Under the pieces are notes generated by a model. That model made no database searches and had not been told where the DNA came from. It saw only the letters and a program-made list of their open reading frames with translations. Source: Chitinispirillia bacterium (GTDB lineage: Bacteria > Fibrobacterota > Chitinivibrionia > Chitinivibrionales > Chitinispirillaceae). Taken from it: 50,182 bases of DNA. Of this stretch, positions 37,605 to 47,421 are shown piece after piece; within the stretch, counting starts at the first letter, position 1; each line of letters begins with the position of its first letter. The translations under genes were made by a program, and so were the position numbers. The stretch spans positions 1 to 50,182 of the forward strand of contig WQRV01000002.1 in assembly GCA_009786575.1 (NCBI GenBank). Direction: 5' to 3'.

Positions 37605-40600
37605 CTATCTGCTCATTTTCACTATTTGTTCGGACAGTTCCAGAATAATGCTCTTTAACGGCATAAAGAAAGACGTCTCGGTAATTTCGTCATCTATAGG
37701 CTGCCTGTCTTCATCTATGGGCTGGTTCCTGCCGATGCTGTCTTTAAGCAGCCTGTCAACCGCGATTTTGCCGCTGCTCTCGTCGAGCGCGCTTTTCGCG
37801 AGCGCGGTTACGCTTTTGCTGATGCAAAAAAACTCCTCGAACGAGTAGTTCTTGTCGTCGTTGATTCCAAAGAAAAATTTGTGAAACTCCTCAAGCTCCT
37901 GTTTTATGCTTTCCAGCCCGTTTTTGTAATCTGAGTATTTCAGCGATTTATCGTATTCTTTGCCCCTTATGCCGGTATATATTATTGAATCGGCGTTCCT
38001 GCTCTCTTTGCTGGCGTTTTCGATATCTGTAATGTTAGCCCGTAAGCCGCCGTTGCAGGTGACCTCTTTGGGGGCTTTAACAAGTATGACTTCCAGATTC
38101 TTGTGTTCCAGCCCAAGATCCTTAAAAGCTTTTTGGGTAAACTCATTCATGTTCTCTTCGCTTCCGCCGCTCAGTATGTTCAGCATTTTTGAAGCTGTGC
38201 CGCTGAACATCAGATATTGCACGGCGATCGGCTTGCCGTCCTCCGTCAAATCCGTGTGCTTTAACACCTTGGATATGTGGTAGATTACGGCCATATAAAA
38301 ATAGAGTATCAAAAACTTTAAATCGTCGCACTGGTGAAGCTGCTCTGTATAAGAGAGGTCAGCCCGCATTTTTCTGGTTATGTCTTTATCTTTTGCCCAA
38401 AAATCTATGGATTTCTCAACCGAGAACAAAAATGCGTTTATGTCGGCCGCCTTGGCTCTTTTGGGGTTGCGCAAATCCTTCAATATATCACGCGGTTTGG
38501 GGTAATCTTTGAGCTTGTCGGCGAAATAATCGGCGAATCTGAGCACGAACCCGTTTTTGTCGGCGGCCTGCGCCGCATAGCCGTCGCCGAAGAGAACGTC
38601 CCCGGCGAATTTAAACGATGTGGTAGCTTTCAGCTTTGCTTCCTGAAATACCGCTACGTCGGTTGTGCCGCCGCCGATGTCTATGGATACAACCGCGCCG
38701 CCCAAAAAGTCTTTGTTGTCTTTCTCGGCAAAAAACGGCGCTAAAGATTCCCTCACCGAAACTAAATGGCCGCTTGGGATCTTATCGCCTTTGAAGAAGT
38801 AGTCTGAAAAATAGGCGCTCCACGTTTTTTCCAGCGCGGTCCTTTGCCCGCGGCCCATTGAGCTCGGATAAAACCAGATTAAGCGGGTATCGCTTAAATT
38901 ACCGTTTTCGGAGAGTACCTTAGCCTGTATGAGCATAATGATTTCTTCCAGATACGCGGCCATCTGCTTTGCCGCGTGCTCACTGCCGCTCCATTTCAGC
39001 GTAGTGGCTATGATGTTGCCGAATTGCGCGGTTTTTTCGTAGCCAAACGGGATGTTGCCCTCCTGCAGTGTATCTAAGCCGTCCCCGTCTTCCCAGTCCT
39101 CGTCTTTGATGTCTTCATTGTAGGCGATGGCGGTTCTTTGCGGGAATATGAAGATGTTATCGTCTTTTCCGTCCATCTTCCCGATTTGCCGCGGCACAAA
39201 TTCCCTGTCTATCAGGTCTATTATGTTATCGGCTCCGCCGCCGCGTATATTCAGTTCCGATCCGGTTTCGTCGAAGAGGGTGGCTATCGCGTCTTTCAGT
39301 TCAAACGCGCTGGGCGCGATGTCGTCATTTAACTTATATGCCACGTATGTGTTGGTATTCCCAAAGTCTACCGCAAAAGTGAATTTGCTGGAACTGCCGT
39401 ATGTAGGCCACTTGGGAATAATAAGCGCCTTTACGGATGGGTTGTTTATCTTGAGCCGGATAATGTCAAATTCACCCTTTGTTTTATAGTAGTCGGAGGA
39501 GGAATCATACTTTTCCGTAGAGTCCTTCTTGTTAAAACGGCGCTTAAAACCGGCCGAAAGATTTTGCGTTACGGCGTCCTGAGAGTAAAATTCAAGCTCA
39601 TAGTCCCGGTGCTGGAGATGTGCGTCGGAGTCGACAAGCTGTACGCGGTACCTTACGTTCGCGTAATCTCCTACCTTTACAAACGGGAAGATGGTCGTCC
39701 CGATTTTTACGTCTACGATTACTCCGCCGTCTGATATTTTTTCATCGGGCGCTTTGTTCGGGTCGCATCTTTTATAGGTTCTGTCGAATATTATGTCTCC
39801 CTTGTAAGTCCTGTTTCCGTTTTTATCTGGCGGCCCTGCCGGAATCCGAAGCGTTACTTTAACATCGCCGTTGTTTTGCGGAGCTAATGTCAGCCGCGGC
39901 TTTTGCGGATCTGTTTCTCCGTCCATAAGGTCTTTAACGGAATAAAACCTGAAAAAATCTACGGACAGCGGCAGCAAATACCCTTTGGAATCTTTATCCG
40001 CCTTGCAGCCGCCGTAATAAAAACGGTCTGAAATGGGATAAAGCGTACGGACGAGGTACGGTTCCAAAAAGTCGCTGACTGTCAGGTAATACCCTTTTAT
40101 ATCGGGAAAGCCGGGCATATCCCTCTTTTCCATAAACGGCGTATCCACTTTGCTGTCGATTACGATAGACGGCATGAAAGACGTAGTCCTTAAATATGCC
40201 CAGTCCGTTTTCGCGAAACCGCTTTGGAGAACTAAAGGAAGCGGCGTGCCGGTATAATTTTTACCGGCTTTTATGACGAAATCGCTTTTGAGCAGATCGC
40301 TTTCTATTGCGCCCGGTTTACCAACGCAAAGCCCAACGCCCAGGATATCGACGGGGGTATTGCCGCCTTTGGTATTCAGCTGATAATATTCATTCTCAAA
40401 ATCCGTTACTGTGTGTTTGCCGGCATAGATATCCGCAAACTCGCCGTTTTGTTTAAGGCTTTTTTCGGCGTAATCGAACATGCTGCTTAAATTCTTCTTA
40501 ACGGCATCGGGAAGGGTGGATTTGCAGACGGCAAGTAAATAGTAAAACCATCTTTGAAAATCAGGGGTGCGCTTGTAGAGCGGCAGAGAATCTTCGCCGA

Positions 40601-41201
40601 AGGCTACGCGCCGGTCGGGCATGCACCTTATGTCCAATTTGGCAAGGCCGGCGGCGCTTGGGCAGAAAAGTGTGACCGGAGATGTTGACCCAATAACGTC
40701 CCTTCCGTATTTGAATATGAAAATTCTCTCCATAGCGTCAAAATTATAGGTTTGGGCGTCCTGGCTCAGATAAAGGCTCAGCGATTCCGCGAAATCGCGA
40801 TGCTTTTTTGAGGTGCTCTTTTTAAGCTCGTCTATGTGGTTCGCGTCGCCGGACTTGCGCCATGTCAGAATATCCAATTTGCCGCCGCGCGCCTGACTGT
40901 CGAATATATATTCCGCCAGATCCAGCGTGTGCGAAACGATCAGTTCGTCAAATTTGCCCGCTTTAATGTCTTCGCCGCGGTCTGCCGCCAGCAGTTCGTT
41001 TTTAGTTATGTTTTTAAACGCCGTTTGCACCAGGTCAAATCTGGCAAAAGGGCTTGGAACCGCGGTTGGCATCTCTGTCCGCTTTCCGCCGTCGGGATCC
41101 CTTATTCTCTCAATCTGAAGCTCGTCGTATCCGGTCTCGCTGACCTGAAAAAAATCCGTCTGCCCGTCTTTATCCGCGTATTTGCCCAGTACATAGCTCA
41201 T
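37605..41201 (-). CDS. 1198-aa protein with C-terminal actin/Hsp70-like ATPase domain
   Basis: FTFAVDFGNTNTYVAYKL (phosphate 1), GGAVVSIDIGGGTTDVAVFQ (phosphate 2), YLMFSGTASKMLNIL (adenosine-type motif). Confidence 0.85.
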   Translation of the reverse strand: MSYVLGKYADKDGQTDFFQVSETGYDELQIERIRDPDGGKRTEMPTAVPSPFARFDLVQTAFKNITKNELLAADRGEDIKAGKFDELIVSHTLDLAEYIFDSQARGGKLDILTWRKSGDANHIDELKKSTSKKHRDFAESLSLYLSQDAQTYNFDAMERIFIFKYGRDVIGSTSPVTLFCPSAAGLAKLDIRCMPDRRVAFGEDSLPLYKRTPDFQRWFYYLLAVCKSTLPDAVKKNLSSMFDYAEKSLKQNGEFADIYAGKHTVTDFENEYYQLNTKGGNTPVDILGVGLCVGKPGAIESDLLKSDFVIKAGKNYTGTPLPLVLQSGFAKTDWAYLRTTSFMPSIVIDSKVDTPFMEKRDMPGFPDIKGYYLTVSDFLEPYLVRTLYPISDRFYYGGCKADKDSKGYLLPLSVDFFRFYSVKDLMDGETDPQKPRLTLAPQNNGDVKVTLRIPAGPPDKNGNRTYKGDIIFDRTYKRCDPNKAPDEKISDGGVIVDVKIGTTIFPFVKVGDYANVRYRVQLVDSDAHLQHRDYELEFYSQDAVTQNLSAGFKRRFNKKDSTEKYDSSSDYYKTKGEFDIIRLKINNPSVKALIIPKWPTYGSSSKFTFAVDFGNTNTYVAYKLNDDIAPSAFELKDAIATLFDETGSELNIRGGGADNIIDLIDREFVPRQIGKMDGKDDNIFIFPQRTAIAYNEDIKDEDWEDGDGLDTLQEGNIPFGYEKTAQFGNIIATTLKWSGSEHAAKQMAAYLEEIIMLIQAKVLSENGNLSDTRLIWFYPSSMGRGQRTALEKTWSAYFSDYFFKGDKIPSGHLVSVRESLAPFFAEKDNKDFLGGAVVSIDIGGGTTDVAVFQEAKLKATTSFKFAGDVLFGDGYAAQAADKNGFVLRFADYFADKLKDYPKPRDILKDLRNPKRAKAADINAFLFSVEKSIDFWAKDKDITRKMRADLSYTEQLHQCDDLKFLILYFYMAVIYHISKVLKHTDLTEDGKPIAVQYLMFSGTASKMLNILSGGSEENMNEFTQKAFKDLGLEHKNLEVILVKAPKEVTCNGGLRANITDIENASKESRNADSIIYTGIRGKEYDKSLKYSDYKNGLESIKQELEEFHKFFFGINDDKNYSFEEFFCISKSVTALAKSALDESSGKIAVDRLLKDSIGRNQPIDEDRQPIDDEITETSFFMPLKSIILELSEQIVKMSR

Positions 41202-42778
41202 TTTTTCGGCCCTCCGGTTTTATCGTTTAGCCCATACAGGTCGTTAAGGAATTTGTATGTGGCGCTGTAGAATATATCCATCATCTTCTTTTCCGCCGTC
41301 CACGATTTTTTATCTTTTGCCGCCGCGTTGAGAAACGGCTCAATGTCTGTGTACGTAGGGGCTTTGGTTTTGGAAAAGAGTTTTGCGATGCCGCTTTTCG
41401 CCTCTATATCCACGCCTTTTATAAAGGAGGCCAGATCCGAATTCGGGGCTAAGTTAAATGGTGCGAAACCCCGGTTGTTATCTTTAAGCTCTTCGAGCCA
41501 CTCATGGAAATCATCAAAAAACCTCTTTAGGCTGTCCCTGTAAAAACCATCGGTTAAAAAGCCGTCGTCTACCTCAGGCGGCTCTTTTTGCCACTCCTTC
41601 TTTTTGCCGTGGTACTCCTCTTCCATATATTTCCGAAACAGGGCGAACTGGGAAAGCGGCATCGCCATAATCCTTTGGGTTTCCGGCTTAAAATCGAAAA
41701 ATGTCGGGTTCGCGGCGTTGGCCTGAATACTGAACTCGTTGCAGACAGGGTACTTCGCCCTGCCCACGGCGTTCTCCCCGCTTGTATTAATCTCGCATTC
41801 CAAGCTGGAGTCGTTTGCCGGTATGCTTAAGAAATTTATTATTGCGAGCGCGCCGGCCAATTCCACAAAATGGGATTTGTTTTTCTGCCCGCCGTAGCCG
41901 GGGTCGTTGTTATAGCTGTTGCCGGGATTGTCGCCGAGATAATACATTACGTTTACGGATTTGTTGCCGGTTACGTTTTTCCCGTAGTAGTAGAGCGCGC
42001 TCTTGGTTTTTGCTATGAAATCGGAGTAATTTATGGCGCTGCCATCGTTCTTTTCCAGTTTGAAATAGGGGAGGACGGAAACCGCGCCTATCTTGGCGGT
42101 CTTAAGGTTTACGGAACCGTCGCCCTTGCCTTCGCGGATGTTCTTCAGCAAGCTCGGAAACCCAGCTGCCCCCGTACCGCCGAAAATGGAGGATATTATG
42201 AAGATGCGGTCGTCGTTCTCCGGTTTAAAGTTACGCGCGAAAGCGTCGAATATGTCAGACTCCACAATCTGGTTGAGCACCACGCTGCCAACATTGGGGT
42301 TACCCACGAAACCGATGTCCATTTGTATGTCTAACAGGTCGCAGTCCTCACCGCCCTTGTTTTTTGTGCTGCCCGAAAAGAGCAGCTCGGCGAGGGCAGC
42401 GTTTTCGGGGCCCATATTGCTATGGTCGATATACTCCCTGAATTTGTCCCCGGCGCCGCTTAACTTAAAAGTAAAGGCGGTTTTCTCGCCGGATTTATCG
42501 GGCTCGCCGGCCTTTAAATCTTCCAGCGTATATATTTTGGCAGGGAAGAAGCCGCCCGGGTCGGAAGTTTTTCTGATCTTCTTGTACCAGTCCAGCATAC
42601 GCACGGTTCTTTGCAGGTCTTCGTTGCCGTAGTGCGGGTCTATGATTATCGGTATAATGTCAAAGTCGCTCTTTTCAGGCCTCACCCCTGCCGCCAACAG
42701 ATGGGTCAGGGAGCGGAGCACCCTTGATCCGGTGCCGCCTATGGCAAAGACAAAACATCTTGGATTGTTTTTAGACAT
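41198..42778 (-). CDS. Tubulin/FtsZ-like GTPase-fold protein
   Basis: CFVFAIGGTGSRVLRSLTHLL and RIFIISSIFGGTGAAGFPSLLKNI resemble FtsZ/tubulin nucleotide-binding loops; ATGA overlap with the actin-like gene. Confidence 0.75.
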   Translation of the reverse strand: MSKNNPRCFVFAIGGTGSRVLRSLTHLLAAGVRPEKSDFDIIPIIIDPHYGNEDLQRTVRMLDWYKKIRKTSDPGGFFPAKIYTLEDLKAGEPDKSGEKTAFTFKLSGAGDKFREYIDHSNMGPENAALAELLFSGSTKNKGGEDCDLLDIQMDIGFVGNPNVGSVVLNQIVESDIFDAFARNFKPENDDRIFIISSIFGGTGAAGFPSLLKNIREGKGDGSVNLKTAKIGAVSVLPYFKLEKNDGSAINYSDFIAKTKSALYYYGKNVTGNKSVNVMYYLGDNPGNSYNNDPGYGGQKNKSHFVELAGALAIINFLSIPANDSSLECEINTSGENAVGRAKYPVCNEFSIQANAANPTFFDFKPETQRIMAMPLSQFALFRKYMEEEYHGKKKEWQKEPPEVDDGFLTDGFYRDSLKRFFDDFHEWLEELKDNNRGFAPFNLAPNSDLASFIKGVDIEAKSGIAKLFSKTKAPTYTDIEPFLNAAAKDKKSWTAEKKMMDIFYSATYKFLNDLYGLNDKTGGPKK

Positions 42779-42791
42779 AAACGCTGCCCTT

Positions 42792-43268
42792 CTAACGTGG
42801 AATGGGGGTTGTGTTGTAGCAGTTCTTGCTCAACCTGCGCAAAAGCGGCGGCCAGCTCAGCAGAGTAAAGACGATAAAACCGTAGAGCCCGTTTACAAAA
42901 GTGAACGTTCCGATCTGACCGTAGTTAAATATCACGCGGATCTCTTCCTCGTCGCACCCAAACGCCTCTATCCCGCCGCTTAAAAGCCCCCACAACTTTA
43001 TGAACGCGAAAGCGAAGTTAAAAATAAACGCGGAAGAGGCGAATATCCACCACCACTTGCAGCCGTTAAAATTGACTCTGTCGATAATGTGGTACTGCAA
43101 AACATAGATAAACGCGGAGCTTACAAACATCACAAGGCCGAAAACGGCATAAAGCGGCATCCCGCTGTACGGTTCGGCGCAAAGCTCCTCATTGCCAGCG
43201 AGGAACGCGGTCATGTAGTCTGAAAAGAACGGGTTAAGGCCGAAAAGCTCGTATATGTTGCGAAACAT
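42792..43268 (-). CDS. Polytopic membrane protein of unknown function
   Basis: Several hydrophobic segments (MPLYAVFGLVMFVSSAFIYVL, WWWIFASSAFIFNFAFAFIKLWGLL, FVNGLYGFIVFTLL); start set to MFRNIYELFG. Confidence 0.7.
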   Translation of the reverse strand: MFRNIYELFGLNPFFSDYMTAFLAGNEELCAEPYSGMPLYAVFGLVMFVSSAFIYVLQYHIIDRVNFNGCKWWWIFASSAFIFNFAFAFIKLWGLLSGGIEAFGCDEEEIRVIFNYGQIGTFTFVNGLYGFIVFTLLSWPPLLRRLSKNCYNTTPIPR

Positions 43269-43269
43269 C

Positions 43270-44781
43270 TTATTTCTCCAGTTGTATATTAAGGTTAAAT
43301 GTTTGCAGCGTGTGGCGTTCATCCATGGCAACGGTAGGGTAGAACGCCGAGTAGACGCCGCCCACTATGTGCAGGAACCCGAAAGTTTTGCCCTGCTCTG
43401 ATACATCGGTCCTTATTCCGGTATCATCTATGGAATTGACTTTGTTAACCCATCCGGGGATTTTTCCCATAACGGAGATGTTTACCGTACCCTGCGTTAT
43501 CTTTTCCGCCCGCAGTGAGAGGCGGTGCCTGAAGTTTCTGGGCGGACGCGCGTTTACGCTTAATTCGTAATCCCTGACCGCATAGTTGGCCGTATCGGCA
43601 TAGAACACCGAGTCCCTGAAGGCGTCGTTGAAATTAGCTTCCATAGTAAAAATGTAATTGGTGCCTTTTTGGGCCCTTTTTGCCTTGATTGAGTGGTTTT
43701 TATTGTCAAACGAGTAGTTTTCCGACGCCACAATCCTTACTTCGGGCTGCTTCGCCCCGGCGCCGGATTCAAAAATCAGCCTCTCGCCTGTAAACCCGTT
43801 GCTGCTTAGCGTCACGAACATTCTCTCGTTTTTGGCTATTTGGGTCAGATGCTGCGGCAAGCCTATGAACCATATATAGTAGGGCCTTTTGGCAACGACC
43901 CTCCCCGCGTTGTCGCTCTTGCAGTTCCAGTAGTTCCCGTCAAATTCGGACTCCATCTTCAAAGCCAGCACCGCCAGGTTCAGCTCATCTATTTTTTGGG
44001 AGAACTTGACACGTATGCTGTTCCTCTGCTTTTCCAGATACTCCGTAACATTTACGCCCTTGCCCGGGCTGAAGATGAAATCGGCGGCCAGTACCGCGAC
44101 GCTGTTTTTATTTACCGTCTCCAGCACCTGCCCGAAAATCACGTCAAAGTCGGTAGTGCCGGTGTTGCCGCCGTTCTTCCTGCCGAACTCCATAAACTGG
44201 TTGCGGTCTATCTTGTAGATAAAGCTGTTTGCCGCGTCGTTGTTGTCGTCTTTGACCGAGTGCGTCACTTTTACGTTTACATAATTAAGGGTTATGTCAC
44301 CTTTGCGGAAACCGGATTTAAGGTCCGCCAGAAGCCCGAAAAGGGCATCCTGAAACTGGCTCTTGGGCTTTATGTAGCCGTTCATGTTGGCGGTATTCTT
44401 CACAAAGAAGTTTATGTTAAAATGCTCGGAAACCGGATCTGTAACGGCGCGCCGATCCTGCGCTATGCCGTTCCCCTCAAGGGTTTTGCATATATGGCCG
44501 GCAAGGGAGTCGGTATTTATCCGGCCTTCGGCGTCCTTCCATTTGGCCAATCGGGCGCTTTTTGACGCGGAGGCCAGATTTTTGATGGAATCTACCTCTT
44601 CTTTGCTCAAAAAGCCGTCATTTTGGCGCAAATCCAAAATAAGGTCGTTGAGCGGCTTCATGGTGCCGCCGCTTTCGCCGCCTTTGGCAGGGCTGTCCGA
44701 TTTGCCGCACCCGGCGAAGCCGATAAGGGCGGCCGCCGCCAGGCCCAGTATAAATCGTCCAAGCTTTACATGCCGGTTCAT
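43270..44781 (-). CDS. Putative lipoprotein, possible degenerate vWA-like fold
   Basis: MNRHVKLGRFILGLAAAALIGFAGCGKSDS lipobox; INFFVKNTANMNGYI resembles a modified MIDAS-like segment. Confidence 0.6.
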   Translation of the reverse strand: MNRHVKLGRFILGLAAAALIGFAGCGKSDSPAKGGESGGTMKPLNDLILDLRQNDGFLSKEEVDSIKNLASASKSARLAKWKDAEGRINTDSLAGHICKTLEGNGIAQDRRAVTDPVSEHFNINFFVKNTANMNGYIKPKSQFQDALFGLLADLKSGFRKGDITLNYVNVKVTHSVKDDNNDAANSFIYKIDRNQFMEFGRKNGGNTGTTDFDVIFGQVLETVNKNSVAVLAADFIFSPGKGVNVTEYLEKQRNSIRVKFSQKIDELNLAVLALKMESEFDGNYWNCKSDNAGRVVAKRPYYIWFIGLPQHLTQIAKNERMFVTLSSNGFTGERLIFESGAGAKQPEVRIVASENYSFDNKNHSIKAKRAQKGTNYIFTMEANFNDAFRDSVFYADTANYAVRDYELSVNARPPRNFRHRLSLRAEKITQGTVNISVMGKIPGWVNKVNSIDDTGIRTDVSEQGKTFGFLHIVGGVYSAFYPTVAMDERHTLQTFNLNIQLEK

Positions 44782-44812
44782 TGCTTCTGACCCCGTTATC
44801 AATAAAACCTCC

Positions 44813-46888
44813 TCATTTTTTCAGCTTAAATTTGTACACCAGATTGGCCAGATCGTTCGCCTGAGAGTTCAGTTTTGCCGCCGCGCCTGCCGACTGTTCC
44901 GAGCTTGCTGCGTTTTGCTGCGTAACCTGGTTCATCGACATTACGGCTGTGTTCACCTGCTCTATGCCCAGTGCCTGTTCGTTAGAGGCGGTGGCGATCT
45001 CGTTTATCAGATGGGTTACCTTGCCGGCGCGTTCGACCGCGGAGGAGAGCGACTTGGCTACCTCCTCGGTGATTTTCACGCCCATGTCGGCGCTTTTGAC
45101 CGACTCCTCAATCATCGCCGCGGTGTTCTTGGACGCCTCGGCTGAACGCAGGGCGAGGTTCCGCACCTCTTCGGCCACCACGGCGAACCCCTTGCCGGCC
45201 TCGCCCGCACGGGCGGCCTCGACCGCGGCGTTGAGCGCCAGCAGATTGGTCTGAAAGGCGATATCGTCTATCGTTCTAAGTATCTTGGCGGTATTGTCGG
45301 AAGAGGTCTTGATGGTGTCGATGGCCTCCGCCATGCGCTTCATCTCCCCGTCGGCCCGGCCGAGCGCATCGGTGGTGCTTTGTACCATCTCCTTGCTCTT
45401 GTTGGAGTTTTCGGCGTTCATCTTGGTCATGGACGACATCTCCTCAAGGCTCGACGACACCTCTTCGAGAGAGCTCGCCTGCTCGTTGGCGCCCTCGGCG
45501 AGGGACTGCGCGCCGTTTGAGATTTGGCCGCTCGCGCTCTTTACGTGGTCCACTGAGGTGTTTATCTCTTTTAACGTCCCGTTCAGGTCGGTGATCGTCT
45601 GCTTTATGGCGATGCTCATCGTATCGTTCTCGCACCTCGAGGCGATGTCGGCGGTCAGGTCGCCCTGAGCCAGGAGTTCGAGGATATCTACCTGCTTTTT
45701 CGTGCTGTCTACCATCTCCTGAAGCGCTTTGCTCAGCGTATCCTTATCGCCGCGGGAGTGGACTTTGTGCGTCATGTCGCCCTTGGCCACGAAGTTGATC
45801 AGCCGTTCCTGCGCGACGTTGGCATCTACGAGCTTATTAAACGCCGCGGCCAGCTGCTGCGTTTCGTCCTTAGAGGCGGCGTCTGCCGGCATATCCAAGC
45901 GGATATTCTCGATATCACCCTCCGACAGGGTTGCCGCTGCGCCGGCCAGCACCTTTATAGGCCTGGCGATGCCGCCGGATATCGAGCGGGCCACGAACAC
46001 CACAATGGCTATGAGCGCCGAGAGGATCACGAGCATTATCATTACCATATTCGACTGTTTCTTCTCCATAGCGGTAGCGTCTAACCCCGAGAACATCATC
46101 CCGACGATGTTTCCTTCGGTGGTACGGATGGGGGAGTAGTAGGTAAACATGTTTTTGCCGGCGATTGCCATCGTGCCCATGTAGTCTTCCCCGCCCAAGA
46201 CCTTTTTGGCCACATCTTCCTGCGCCTTGGTGCCGATGTTGCGCTTGCCGTCGTCGTTCAGGATGGTGGTCGATATGCGCTCGTCCCTCAGGAAAATGGT
46301 AACCTCGGTCTTGCTCACCTCCTTCACCATATCGACAAAATTGTCCCGGTCGAAACGGTAGCCGCTGCTGATCACGCCCACTACTTTGCCGTTATAATGG
46401 ACCGGCGCCCCGCTGCGCAGAGACAGCTTTACCGCCGAACCCGCTTCAATCGTGGTGTACTGCGTCCCGGTGAGCGCATGTTTTACGTTCGACTGGCTGA
46501 GCACGTTGTCCCCGAAGTTTTCGGGTTCGTGCGTCCGAGCCAGCACGTTGCCCTTCGCGTCGGTGATCGTCATAAACTCTACGCCGCTTTTCACCGCTAT
46601 GTTCGTGGCGACCGCCAAAAGCGACTTGCGGTCGCCCTTGCCCTCGGCGAACGCCGCTATATTCGTCTTGATCTCATAGTTGTCCGCCGTTGTAGCCGAG
46701 GCCTGCGCCGCGGATACGGACCGCTGCGCCATAAACGCATTCGCGATGTCGTTAGCTTTGTGCACATCGGATTCCTGCAGTTCGTGGACTAGGGTGCGGA
46801 CATCGTAAATACCGACAATCCCCATGGTCAGGGTGCAGATGACCGCTGCACAGATCATGGGGACAAGAACTTTGGAGCGTATGCTCAC
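44813..46888 (-). CDS. Methyl-accepting chemotaxis protein with periplasmic Cache-type sensor
   Basis: Two TMs, Cache-like region, HAMP, signalling tip [57 protein letters not shown]. Confidence 0.96.
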   Translation of the reverse strand: MSIRSKVLVPMICAAVICTLTMGIVGIYDVRTLVHELQESDVHKANDIANAFMAQRSVSAAQASATTADNYEIKTNIAAFAEGKGDRKSLLAVATNIAVKSGVEFMTITDAKGNVLARTHEPENFGDNVLSQSNVKHALTGTQYTTIEAGSAVKLSLRSGAPVHYNGKVVGVISSGYRFDRDNFVDMVKEVSKTEVTIFLRDERISTTILNDDGKRNIGTKAQEDVAKKVLGGEDYMGTMAIAGKNMFTYYSPIRTTEGNIVGMMFSGLDATAMEKKQSNMVMIMLVILSALIAIVVFVARSISGGIARPIKVLAGAAATLSEGDIENIRLDMPADAASKDETQQLAAAFNKLVDANVAQERLINFVAKGDMTHKVHSRGDKDTLSKALQEMVDSTKKQVDILELLAQGDLTADIASRCENDTMSIAIKQTITDLNGTLKEINTSVDHVKSASGQISNGAQSLAEGANEQASSLEEVSSSLEEMSSMTKMNAENSNKSKEMVQSTTDALGRADGEMKRMAEAIDTIKTSSDNTAKILRTIDDIAFQTNLLALNAAVEAARAGEAGKGFAVVAEEVRNLALRSAEASKNTAAMIEESVKSADMGVKITEEVAKSLSSAVERAGKVTHLINEIATASNEQALGIEQVNTAVMSMNQVTQQNAASSEQSAGAAAKLNSQANDLANLVYKFKLKK

Positions 46889-47037
46889 TGAGCCTCCGGC
46901 GTTTAGGGTGTCGGCATAGTCAATATATATAAATGGTAGAATCCGGACGGGAAAAAATCAAGTTATGCGGGGATATTTATTCCCGGCCGCCGGCGACGGA
47001 CGGGCGAATTTATGCCCCCAGCCCCGATTTTTAAGGG

Positions 47038-47059
47038 TATTTAGAAAAAAATCTAAATA
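47038..47059. promoter_or_regulatory. Operator-like palindrome 1: TATTTAGA-aaaaaa-TCTAAATA
   Basis: Perfect 8-bp arms; same half-site as palindrome 2. Confidence 0.8.
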
Positions 47060-47063
47060 AGTC

Positions 47064-47092
47064 TTGACACGCGCCGCCCGGTGATGTATTTT
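47064..47092 (+). promoter_or_regulatory. Putative sigma70-type promoter: TTGACA - 17 bp - TATTTT
   Basis: -35 at 47064-47069, -10 at 47087-47092, between the two palindromes. Confidence 0.65.
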
Positions 47093-47093
47093 T

Positions 47094-47117
47094 GTATTTA
47101 GAAACATTTCTAAATAC
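47094..47117. promoter_or_regulatory. Operator-like palindrome 2: GTATTTAGAAA-ca-TTTCTAAATAC
   Basis: Perfect 11-bp arms overlapping the expected transcription start. Confidence 0.85.
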
Positions 47118-47136
47118 CGCTGAAAGGGGGTAACGG

Positions 47137-47421
47137 TTGGGTTTTGCGGAAACTTTCAAGGCACTTTCTGACCCCGCCAGGCGCGAAATCCTGATCATGC
47201 TTAAAAACGGGAGCATGAGCGCGGGGGAGATCGGGCGGCATTTTGATATGGCCGGGGCGACCGTGTCGTACCACCTGTCCCAACTGAAAAAAGCGGGGCT
47301 TATTCTCGAAACAAGAGACAAAACTTTTATAATTTACGAGCTGAACGCGTCGATTTTTGAAGAAGCGATGCTGTGGCTGGCTCAATTCAAAGGAGAAAAA
47401 AACGATGAAAACAAAAGTTAA
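47137..47421 (+). CDS. ArsR/SdpR-family HTH regulator (TTG start)
   Basis: FAETFKALSDPARREILIMLKNGSMSAGEIGRHFDMAGATVSYHLSQLKKAGLI; GGGGG Shine-Dalgarno 6 nt before TTG. Confidence 0.92.
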   Translation: MGFAETFKALSDPARREILIMLKNGSMSAGEIGRHFDMAGATVSYHLSQLKKAGLILETRDKTFIIYELNASIFEEAMLWLAQFKGEKNDENKS

